Made by a program: the position numbers and the translations under genes
The notes under the pieces: generated by a model
What the model was told of the DNA's origin: nothing
What the model saw: only the letters and a program-made list of their open reading frames with translations
Databases searched by the model: none
Origin: Owenia fusiformis
Taxonomy: Eukaryota; Annelida; Polychaeta; Sabellida; Oweniidae
DNA length: 64,000 nt
Direction: 5' to 3'
Assembly (NCBI GenBank): GCA_903813345.2
Contig: CAIIXF020000005.1
Location: forward strand, 7,941,375-8,005,374
Shown here: positions 1 to 12,400 of the stretch, piece after piece
Numbering within the stretch: position 1 is the stretch's first letter
How the letters are laid out: each line of letters begins with the position of its first letter

Positions 1-111
1 CTATTAAGTATAATAATCATCTTAATTTAAACCCCTGGTCTTCAATTAATCTATTAGATTTCACTTAATTTGAAAAAATGACATATCTTAAGATGAATGG
101 TGCATCTATAT

Positions 112-279
112 CAATGTTCTCCACAGGGTTTTTTCTCAAATGGGTGCAAAATATGCCAATTTTTCATGATTTTTCTCATTTTTAAGTGGGTGCAAATGAT
201 TTTCAGGTGGGTGCAAGCCTGTTTTTAAAATCTCAGGTAGGTGCTGCATCCACTTGCTTTAATGCTTGGGAGATCACTG
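112..279. mobile_element. Degenerate hAT-type MITE in upstream NCKX intron
   Basis: The ends CAATGTTCTCC and, inverted, CAGTGATCTCCC are diverged forms of the CAGTGTTCTCCC end seen at 44177. Inside, GTGGGTGCAA is repeated, like the subterminal repeats of that element. No clear target duplication, so the call is tentative. Confidence 0.35.
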
Positions 280-382
280 CATATAGACATTGTCACAAAT
301 ATGATTAAAATATAAACATGTACTAAATCTAAATTCAAACGAATGATTATATAATATAGGAATGTTGGCTTGTTGTTTTCAG

Positions 383-483
383 ATTGTCCAATTGAATTGG
401 TACCCTATGGCCAGAGACACCATATTTTATGCCATCAGTATTGTAGCCTTAGTCATAGTTATTCTAGATGAAAAAATATATTG
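383..483 (+). CDS. NCKX exon a (membrane segment after alpha-1 cluster)
   Basis: Starts after a TTTTCAG acceptor in phase 0 and ends at a GTAAGTA donor in phase 2. It encodes [16 protein letters not shown] and a hydrophobic helix, ending DEKIY; the split Trp codon is finished by the next exon. Confidence 0.88.
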
Positions 484-3400
484 GTAAGTATTGTAATGAG
501 TTGTTTTAATTATTATAAAAAACATTATATAGTAAAGTGCCAAAAATGTAATACTAAATAATTATAATATACACTGTACCTTAGAAATCAATCAATCAAA
601 AAAAAGAAAAAGTAACATATATTTGAAATCCATATTTAAATTGTTCTTATGCTGTTGTCATATGCCCTACTCACTGATTGGTCAATATGATATCATGTGA
701 CAAAAGGGTACCATCGTGGATTTCAGAAACACATATTCACAAGGCTAAAATCAATGGTCCATCCTATGATTTTCAAGAATGTCAGATGAAAGATGACTTA
801 AAAATGTTTCAGTCAAAGATTTGGAGTTAACTAAATGACAAGGTTGCTCAAATTATGTACCCAGGGGTATAAGAGCGTAAAATCTGAAGTGAACCTTAAT
901 CAAGAAAATGGATGATTTTCTATTGGTCTTTGAGGCTGGCCTGTTACCTTAGTGTTTATACTTGGTTTCACTAGAATATCAAATCAGACAGTCGAGATAT
1001 AAAGAAGTGAACATTATTATTATCTGTTTGATAAGTAGGAGGCATTCATATTTAAATACTGTACAATTATTCCATTTGTCACTGAGTAATTTGGCCATTT
1101 TATGTCATTAAGTTGTTAGACACTTATGGTCCTAATGTCATTTCAGGTATGAAGGACTAATTCTCCTTTTGCTATATGCCTTGTATATACTGCTGATGAA
1201 ATTCAACTCAAGAATTGAAGCCTACTGCTTGCAAAAAGTGGATGGATGCTGCAATTGTACAAAATTCTCATGTACAAAATCTTCTGAGGATAAAGAAAAA
1301 ATATTGATGAATGGTAAGTCCAGCATCCACATAAGTGTCATGGCAATGTCAACTACTTTGGTGACGGTTTGTCATGCTTACTATGCCATATCTTTGGTGA
1401 GTTTATAACTTACAGTTGTTAGGAATATCTATATCCCATATAACAGTACATCTCCATTTGTTTCAATCTCAGACACAGTGTTTTATCATGGACTATGAAA
1501 TGCTGTTGTTTTTTATTTTATCTGAAAATCCTAATTATCATCTCTGTTTCAAAATATTGAAGCTTGGGAGAAGCCATTATGAGATACGTTCATTTTTATG
1601 CGATAACATAATTTGGAAAGGCATTTTTGGGGATCGACCAGGCGTCCGTCCGTCCGTTGGTCCGTCCATCTGTCCATCTGTCTGTCCGTCCGTCCGTCAA
1701 CATTGGCCACACAAATTAAAACTGCTTTTCGGATTGAGTCATATCCACATTCATTTTATGCATATCCATAATGCCTATTTGACCTATCATTGCCATTTCT
1801 CAAGTTCGCCCAGTTTCCGAGAAATTGCGGATTTTGATGTCAAAAAGTCAAATTGATTTTTGGATGTAAATTTTGGTCAGCTTAATCACAAAAGACCTTA
1901 CTGAGCTCTGAATAAGTAAAATTTTCAAGGTCAAAGGTCATCAAACTAGGTCACACAACTTTGCTATCTAAGTTTCTCAAAGTTCGAGACTACAAATCCA
2001 AATCAATATGTTTGTTTGAAAGTCAGGATGTTCCTCTGAAGGTTCCAAACTGTGTGAGCACAGGACCGTGGGTCCTTCATTTTCTTTATATCCACCGAGA
2101 AGGGAGCTATAATTCTATAAAGAGATACATGATGGAATGTTGCATTAAATGATAGTTTAATAGGGCAATATACATTTGATTGATTTACAGTATACAATTA
2201 CATGAGATCATCAATACAGATTCATCTAGCTGAATCCAAGAGAACTGAGTACATATTTTCCACAATTTTGTTGATGTGTTTAAATTTTTCACATCATAAT
2301 GACCAAGTAACCTATTCTCCAAATACGTTTATGTTTATCACTTCAGGAGTTTTACTGCTTTTCTTTTAGGTAACTCTGTCTCAGAATCCATGAATTACAA
2401 CTCATTGAAGGACAAACACGAGACTGGTGACACTTCTGAAAGTGACTTTCCTAGTGATGGTATAGAAAATGATTCTAGAGGTATTTTTCTGCCTTCATTC
2501 TATCATTTTACATGTTCTTGAATTGAATATCAAATATAAAACAGTGTTTCTAACTCATATGATGATAGCATCTACATATAGTGTCATGTACAGCCATGCC
2601 ACTAGTCATTGTTATCTTTCAGAGCTGTCATTTCTAGACATGTAATTCAAATGTAGGCCTGCGTGTTAAATCTGTTCACCTGTCTTATTAACTTTTAATG
2701 AAATTATAATTATTAATCTGTTTGATAAGTAATAATCACCAAAATAATCTTTTAATAATCAATTAACAAGAAAGATAAAGAACATATACTGGTTACTGTT
2801 GTTGTTTGTGGTGAAGCCTTATACATCTCATATGCTGCAGTTACATGGCCTCGTCAACTGCTGTATTTGTTTTCTCACTTTTCTTATCTCATTTTCCTCT
2901 CAATTCTTTGTCGTTATGTCACCACAAGAAGGGGTGACATATTGTTGTAGTCTCTATCTTTTTTCTGGATGGTGGTTGGAGGTTGGTAATTGACATTTGG
3001 CCTGTAACAAACGGCAGGTGGTGACATTTTGCATGTTAATGCCTTGTTGAAATTCACTTTTTAAGTGAATTTGGCCATTTTTGGACCAAAATTGTCACAA
3101 GTGAACCCCCCTGGAATTTTTACAAGTTCTAGATCTGTGTGAAATAAAACATTTTGGATTACTGTACTTATAACAGAATCCAAATCTATAACACCGTCTC
3201 TTTTAGACTATTTACCCTATTGCACTATTACATGATTGCAGATATTACACTAATACAATGTTCATAACCTTGTGTTTTAGAATTCCATCCACTTCTTATT
3301 GCTCAAGGTGGTGATAACTCTATGCACTGCTTTAATACTGACGATGAAGAAAACATGGTGCAGGGTAATTTCAATTTTATCATTTATAATTGACGTCTAT

Positions 3401-6400
3401 AAGATTTGTCAACTCTTATCAGTCTATATCAGCAAACACAAAATTGATTTTATCTAGTTTCTGTAACACACATAAAAACAGACCACAGGTTTAAATCCAG
3501 CAAAATGGTAGGCTGTTAAGAACTATTTTATATATCTGTTGTGCATGTATGTTCAATGTCAATGTCATTGTTTGACGTTGGTATTGACAAACAAATGAGA
3601 CATTATCTAATAACATGCACTATTATATATAAATACAACATGTAATGTTTGCTGTGTGAACTAAAATTTCTACCAATGAAATGCATGACTTTTTGGCATA
3701 TCTAATTTGTTTGTTTTTTATGTTTTTCAAAGACAATTTTGTTCTTGTAGATAAACCTCTTATTGACTGTTCAAATTTCTTTTCACATGTTGCCCTTTGT
3801 GTTTTTTATTTATTATCATTTATTGAATAAAAGCAATAACAACATGGAAAATTGTAATTTATGTTTTACACACTCAGCATTCAACAATTAATGTTGAATT
3901 AAATCCTAATTATGAATCATGATATTGAATGTTATTATTTGTTCTTTATTAGCTTAACAGCTTGTAATGACTTATCATTCATCTTGAATAGCGCTATAAT
4001 TAATAAGAGGTTCATTAATGCAGTCTTGATTTTATGTCACCAGCCAGCAGTGGTGGCATATTGTTATAATCTCCAACTTTTTTGTGGATGGTGGTCGGCA
4101 GTTGGTGCCTGTAACAAATGGCAGGTGGTGACATTTTGCATGTTAATGCCTTGTTTTAATTTGGAGACTTAATTTTAGAAAATGATTGGGCATTTCAAAA
4201 AATGAGCAAGAAATATTGAAAAATTGTGACACTTCTTCTTCAAAAAGTTAAAACATGACCCTGCCCGTTGCTGTTCCATTTTATTTCCTGTCGTTATTAA
4301 CCACATGTATGTGCAGGGTGTACTTTGAATAAATGGTTGCATATTCAATTAAGGATTTAAGCCCTGGACTCAGTGCATTGTTTGCTGAATCATGCCATGA
4401 AGGTGTTAATTCCAAACCTTTGCATGACTGTGCAGCGGGCTTAAATTTTGTCTTTGGCTTAAATTCTTTTCACACATTGCAATTTTTTCTACAAAATCAT
4501 CCAAAAGGGACGAAATCACTAAAAGAACACATTTGCAAGGGTCAAGTTGGCAAGTCATCAAATCCAGTGTGAAATGTCCATTCATCACCATGACAACTGT
4601 TTAACTATATAAAAACTGGTGGTCAGTGGTCGGCCTCAGCAGATGGTGACTTTTTGTCTAGTGAATAACTTATTTTTATAACGTAGGCTTTACCAAGTAT
4701 ATGGTTTCTCGCTTTAAACCTTATATTGATATCTGTATTGTAATTGTTTGTGCATATCTAAAATGAGTCAGATCAAACTGCTAAATAGCATGTTCTTTTA
4801 CATTAGCCTTCATGCAAATAATAATCATGAAAAGTGTTTGTTTCACCTTTCATTATTGATATAACAACAATAAAATGCGTGATTGTTTGATTGTTCATCA
4901 TTATAACCTTATTATGATTTATACCAGTTTGATTGATTTACCATAAACTTCCGATTGGATGATATACTCGTAGTCGACAATGTAGCATCAGACGTTTGCT
5001 TCAGATAATGTGAGAATATTTCAAATTGGTGTGTAATTAGAGACATAAAAGAAATCCTGGGAAGCAATTTTCGTGCCATTCATCTCAGGATATTGGATAT
5101 AATTTTATAATTAACTTCCATTACATACAATCCAACCTATTCCATGACATATGCTAATACCCCTAATTTGGAAAAATGGGCAAGTCCAAAAACAACAGGA
5201 TAACCTGAATCCCTCTAGGTCAACTGACCTAACACCCCTTTATATGCTATAACTTCATAATTGTACTCATAAATGTATGGAAAAGTGGAAAAAATTTTAG
5301 AGTCCAGTTTTTACTCTATCTGCTAGAAGTTTTCTTAGATAATTGGTAAATTTATGGCAGATAAATGCAGGACTAGGGGTTACCAGATTGTTACGGGAAC
5401 CTAGTCAACGTGATAGTCTTCAGAAGTCGGAAATCTACAATCTGAACTGGCACAGATGACCAAGTAGCCTTATCCCGTGCCAGGACTATAGTCCTGCATG
5501 CAGAGCATTCTTTTGCCTGTACGATTACAACATGGGAGAATTTTCTACGCTTTTTACACTTAAGATACCTATTTCAATAGATTCCTTGTTATTTTAGCAT
5601 TCTTTTCTTGTAGTTGAATCCACAATTGTCTGGGTTTATCGGCAGAACAAAGAAATTTTCGTTTTTAATCACAATATTTGCGTGTACTATTTAACTTATT
5701 TCAACCGTCAAATTCCTCCATTTTTGGTGCTTCCGGGCCACTTCCGGGTCAGTCAAACGGGGAATCCCCTTTTAAATCCAACCGCCATCTTGGAAAGTGA
5801 TGGAATATCTCTCGATGAAAAAGAACAATGTTCCCGTTCTGCCGATATACCCAGACAATTGTGGATTCAACTACACGAAAAGAATGCTAAAATACCCAGG
5901 AATCAATTGAAGTAGGTATCTTAAGTGTAAGGGGCGTAGATAATTCTCCCAAGTTGTAATCGTACAGGCAAAAGAATGCTCTGCATGCAGGACTATAGTC
6001 CTGGTACGGGATAAAAGTAGCCAATCTTTGGGATAGCAAGGTGCATATTAGAAGCATGCACAACGTGAGTAGCAGTTTACTGAGGGAGTTGGTGCCCACC
6101 ATCCCATGGTAGATCTTCAAGACTATACCTCAGCAGGGCCTCCTCAGCAGCAGAAGGTACTTGGACAGAGTCACAAGTCATTCTTCAGTGCAGTGAGCAC
6201 ATTTTGTGGTTGTATTTTAGTGTACTTCTAACACTAGAAACAGGTCAGTTTTTAGGAAATCCTTCCATGGATTTTATTTTCAAGCAACATGTTTACCTAA
6301 CAGTCAATTTTAGGTTAGCCTAGCTTGTCTTTCAGGCCTCCTAGACTTCCAACAACGCGAACATCAGTTCTGATACCGCGAACTACGTTCCTTGCACTCG

Positions 6401-9400
6401 AACCACGAATCTTATATCGCGAACGTGAAATCTTATGTCGCGCACCACCATTTCCTTGTTTCCGAACATATTTCTTGTACCTCGCACAGAGATCCGTTAC
6501 CGCGAACAATTTGTACATAATACATCCGGGTGTTTGGGATTCCAAGTTACATGTATATACCATGCAACGGAGTGAAACAAGGAAACGAAATTCAGTTTCT
6601 CCTCCGCTTTCGCCGGACTTTCGTTCCTATGAAAAGCATGCACTTGCATGTTAGATGACCCATTCGTCACTGTATTTTGAAACGTAATCTTAAGATTTAC
6701 ATCCATGCCCCGAGTTGGCAGGGCTTTAAATGATGTGCAAAAGGAAAGCACTGCGTCCCACAGTCATTCATTTTTGGGATCAGAGAGTATCTGCGCACGG
6801 TGTGGTGTAATAGGAGATGTCATTTGTAAAAGCGATATTTTTTTCCTTTTTATGACCGCCATTTTTTCAGACAAGTTTCTAAAATTTTAAAGATTGTATC
6901 ATTTAGAGCAATATATTGGGCACATTTCTGAAAAATTCAAAAGACTCTGTTCATTGACCTTTCCTATGCTCCTACTTAAAGCTATTTACAGTGACCTTTT
7001 CAGAGGACTGAAAAAGTTATTTCATCATGTCTAGAGTCATTCTGACCATGGTCAGTGTGATCCTGGCCACACTGCATCATGCGACCCGACTACAAGGTTT
7101 ACTTTTATACAGTACACCTACATTGTAGTAATCAGTTATGGCTGTATTCTGTGTAGATGCACTGGCCCGCCCCTCCCTCTGAGATGGGCCCAGAAAAAAG
7201 GGTCCGACATTTTAGCGCTCCACATGTCTTGGGTCAGATATCGTCCTGGTTGCTGAAGTCAGGAATTTTTTGGGAACATGGGGCAAAACGGCCCTCATAA
7301 TAGTTTGATCCGTGCAGAGGTTTTTCTAATCTGTCAATTATCGCGAACTTTCATGTTCCATCTTATGAAGGGAAAATAATGTTGAGAGTAGGGCAAAATG
7401 GCCCATGGGTGGGGCAGAACAGCCCACAATGAAAGCTTCGGTTTTAAAACCAAGATTAATTAACTACAGGACTCGTCAACACACATTTATTTCAGACGGT
7501 CAAAGATTAGACAGATAAAGTATTCTTAGCCCTTACCCTAAAATTACGATTTAGTAGTCATTTGATGTATGTTTTGAAACAAAAACCAAGTGTTAAAATC
7601 TTTATCAGGATGATAGATTGTTATTTTCCTGTATGTAAACAGTTAATCACACAAGCCGTAATGGGGGAGGGGGCAACATTTAAGTTAAGTTTTCATCTAA
7701 AACGTTGACAGGCAAAGGGTAGCATCTTCAAATTATCAGTAGCTGGAGCGACAGACATAGCACATCAAGTATTCTATAAAATCAGGCTAGGAATATTGTA
7801 CATAGGGTAACTCATTTCTTTATTATGATGCAATCATCGGCTCAAATGGACAAATTTGGAAAAAGCTGGTAAAGAGAAAGAAGATATTCTGGATTTTGAA
7901 GCCCTGTGATCGGAGGATGTCAATTTGGCCATACGGGTTGTTACTATAAGTCAGGTTTTTGTTGTTATTACCCAGCCCTTTCACTGAAAATGTCAATGCG
8001 CGTGATTGCAAGGTAGTCCCAATATCTTGTGTTTCCTAGAGCTTGAAAATACTGTTATCGTCAATGATTGGATATTCATTCACATGCATGAAAAACTGGG
8101 AAAATATTTCTTCCGCATTCCACATGAAAACACCTCTTTGGAATTACACTTATGCGTAATAATACGAACGAGATTACGGACTTTTTCGATCAGATGCGTG
8201 GTTCGCGGTAACGGATCTTTGTGCACGGTACAAGAAATATGTTCGGAAACAAGGAAATGGTGGTGCGCGACATAAGATTTCACGTTCGCGATATGAGATT
8301 CGTGGTTCGAGTGCAAGGAACGTAGTTCGCGGTATCAGAACTGATGTTCGCGTTGTTGATAGTCTAGGAGGCCTGTCTTTGGGACAATAAGTTCAGACCC
8401 AGTTGAACTTTATTTGACCCCTACTGGCTTGTATTATCTTTTTTTGTAAAGGTTTTTCACTCATACTTGTACCTTCCTATAAGGGACCTTTACTCTTCAA
8501 CCCTATACTAGTATACTTTTACTAGCCCTAGGGTTCTAATCCTTTGAGTTCATGACTATACTTTTGTGTAGTATATTTTGTAATGATGACCTTCTAGGTT
8601 CATAAGGTTATTCCCCTTATTCATGCACCTACAGTTGCTTTGTTGGAGTTCATTGCTTTGAATGACTATTCCTTAGTTTTTCACTCAGTAATCATTACAT
8701 TCAAGCTGTGCTTATCCACTGAACAGTGTTTTCTTTTTTGAAATGTTGTGTTCAGGGATTATGAATAGGTGGAGTTTTTCTAAGAACTCTACTGATTGAT
8801 GAGTGTAAATTTTTATTACACTTTACTTGTATCGAAAGATCTTTTTGCTGATCTTTCTTGTTTCTTTTTCTTACTTTTTATTAGTCGGGAATGATAATTT
8901 ATATTCGTTTGAGCGTAGCGATTTAAGAATATAAATACTTTCTTTAATGTGCAGTGAAGTGAAGTGAAGTGAAATAAGACAAGAAAGTCGTGTTCGTTTA
9001 GAGCGACTGTTTTTGAGGAGTATTGATCTCTAGAGTGAGTAGTAGGTTTTCATTCTGGGCTTGGTCGCGCAACACTAAATTCCAAAATTTTAATTAAAAT
9101 TTCTTGACAATCTTTAGTTCGAGTAGAGTTTATTTTAGATATCCTGATAGGTTGAGAGGTGGTTACATACCTTTCCAAGGGGCATCGACTTCAGTCGAGT
9201 AGCGTCTTTGGTTTTAATGGTGACCAACCACCTTAATATCAATCGGATAAATCTTAACATAACACGAAATGTGAATTACAAAATGTATCGGGCAAAATTA
9301 TATCAGCAGACGTCATAATTATGTACTCGCAATATGCACAATAAAGCTGTAGCGACCACAAGCCAAAGCTTGTCCTAAATTAGAAAAATTGGTTTTGTTA

Positions 9401-12400
9401 ATGTAACGTAATATAACGTAACGTACAGTATAGAATTAGTCTTAACTTTGTTTCTAGTTTAGTAACTAGCTTGACTAGATAACATATTTTTCAGTTGGAT
9501 TGAATCTGCATTGTTCCTAGATGTAGTTAATTCTCATCTTTATTCACAATCACTTTACACCCTTTGTAGGGTTCTTGGTTCCAGCACCTTATGGAATTGT
9601 GTGGTTTAGCAGTCAATTAATTTAAAATATTAGTTTTTTGACATTTTAAGAGATGTGAACGTTTCATTCACTTGCTACTCTTCACATCACTTGTTTTCTA
9701 TGTTCTGTTTGTTTTCTGCTTACAGATACACTCAGCAAATTACTTTTGTATTTCTTATTCATCAACTAATTTTAGGTCTAATTTTACATTCGTGTAAAAT
9801 TAGTTAGTTTACAGAAGCCTTACTTTAAGATACATTTAATGGCTCATTAATGCCTTCTGGTCACAACATATTCATTCTTTATTTATACCAGGGCATAGGA
9901 TGTTTGTTCTACAATCATTTTGGATATCTTGGTTTTCAAATCTTGTTTCATTATTTTCAATTTTACAAGGATAATTTTTACTAAGTTTTTTGTTTTTGTT
10001 TGTTTGTACTTTTGTGTCTCTTTATGGAGATCTACATTATTGTTTATCTACATATCTCAGATCCACTCTATGTCTTAGAATCTTTTGGTTAGTTTTACCC
10101 TAACCACAATTTTTTATGGAGTGGCTCACCTTAAAATATGCTTCATACTTTTGAACAGCTACTTATCAATCACTCCTTTTCTGGTATTGATTGGTTTCAT
10201 GCATATTTTCTAAGTAACTATATGTTTCTTTATAAGTGGTGTACCTTCACACATGTTTGAATCTTGTCTTAAATTGATCAGATCATGAGTCAATTGATTG
10301 AAATATAATTTTATTTTATTCAATCAACAGTAGAAGAGAGGATTCTACGCATCGGTTCAGGTTCTTTATACTATGAATCTTGTGTTTTAAACATGCTTCT
10401 AAGTGATGGGCTCTCATTTTTATTATCTGGAGCCTGTTTTCTTTCTTTGTCTTTCTTATTCATAACCATATTACTTATTCATTCGTGATTGGTTATTATT
10501 TTCAAACAAGGTGGTTTTCATCTAATATTGAAAACACATCCCTTCGATTGTGAAAGTTGCCTTTGTGGTTTTCGGGCCTGGATTGCCTTAAGGTTTCACT
10601 CCAGTTCCAGACTTCATTTGGTCTTATATTTTTACTAGTTCATGTTCATAGTACTAATACTACTTTTTAACTAGTAAAAGCATGGTAGTTTTAACCACTT
10701 GGATAAACTGACCATGTTTCTTTTGATATAGTATTTTCCCCTGAGAAAATGCGAGTCACTTTTATTGTGGAATTCATCTTTGTGGTCTTTGGGCCTGGAT
10801 TGCCTTCAGGTATCACTCCACTTCCAGACTCCTTTTGGTCTTATTTTATTACTAGTTCATGTTCATAGTACGTATACTACTACTTAACTAAAACAGGCTG
10901 GTAGAATTAACCAATTGGATAAACTAATCATGTTTTATGATATCGTTTTTTCCATTGAGAAACTACAAGTCACTTTATTTGTGGAATTAATCTCGGGCTT
11001 TTTGGGCCTGGTTTGCTTTAGGTTTCACTCCAGTCCAGACTTCATTTGGTTTTATATTATTACTAGTTCATAGTACTTATACTACTATTTAACTAGTAAA
11101 AGGCTGGAAGTTTTAACCATTGGATAAACTTATCATGTTTTATGATATAGTTTTTTCCCTTGAGCAACTGCAAGTTTGGCTTAAGACTACTGAAAAGTAA
11201 TGTTCTTGGACCAAGTGTTGTATGGATCCAACATTGACTGGTAGACACATGCAGTAGTACTTCGATGATCATGCGGGCCTGATGTATATCCTGTTGATAC
11301 TAGAGTTTCAACTCCAAGCCAAATTTGATCTACAAAGGTTATGCTCCAAGTCAAGAACTTTGTGGATCCAGCACTACCTTACTACATACTGTAGTGTTCC
11401 AATACACCTACATCCATGATGTATGCTCTTGGTAGCTTTAGACAGACCCGGGAGAAAAGCTGACTATTCTTGTCAACCAGTGCTGCCAACTACAAACCTG
11501 GATGAATTTAAAGGTTACGTTTTTGGACACAGATTTTGGTGGATCTAGCACTACTATACTCTCATACTATACTAGTAGTGCTTCCTTTTGTAGCAGTATC
11601 TACGTTCAATGCTGTTATACTCTTAAGACAGATAGATGTACTATCCATTGAAGATACCACTAGTCTGTCTTTTGCAAGCCTGCGAAGAACATTTAAAGTT
11701 TTTGGTTCCAGGCCAAGAATTTTGTTGATCCAGTGAGTTTCTGAATTCTTCTGCAGTATTCTGTCAATATGCAGCACTAGCTATGATGTTTGCTGTTTAC
11801 AACCTGGACAGATGGATGTTCTAACCACAATCCAATAGTTTATCAACTACGATGCCGAATACAACAATTGAAGGTTGCATTCCAAGCCAAGCTCTTTGTG
11901 GGAACAACACTTACCAGTGCTTTGATGGCAGTAGAATACTTTGTTATGCTATGGCCACTATAGACAATCATAACAGTGATATCCTCATCTTAAAGATGTC
12001 TAAGAAGTTTACCAACAAATGCAAGCTTGTTTCCAACCACCTTTAGATTCATCTCCATACTAATCCTTTATAGATAAGTATGGACCTCTATGCTGTACTA
12101 CTTTGTGCTTGATGTGCCACTGTGTCTACTAGGGTAGCTGTGTTACAGTTTTTATACAGATGGATAGACTGTCTAGATGCACTAGTTTGTCCATTGAACA
12201 ACTTGTTTTGGCCAGATGGAAGATGTCTCTTCTTGCCCAGGTCAGCAGTAATGGTTGATCTGTTCTATGATGAATACTAATTGGTACTACAAAGAAGATG
12301 GTTTGACTTATCCTTGTAGTTATCTGATGACTGTACCAACCTCGACTGGCTGGGTCTACGGAGGTGTCTTGCTCCATGTAATTTTGTTATGGATCCAAAA

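Noticed and set aside
1416-1856. 146-codon ORF with Pro/Ser/Val repeat
   Set aside because: The repetitive part is the (CCGT)n run; the rest lies in an intron of the exchanger gene.
6325-6654. Overlapping ORFs on both strands in the foldback arm
   Set aside because: Explained by the periodic GCGAAC repeats; the second arm at 8200 gives the same artefact.
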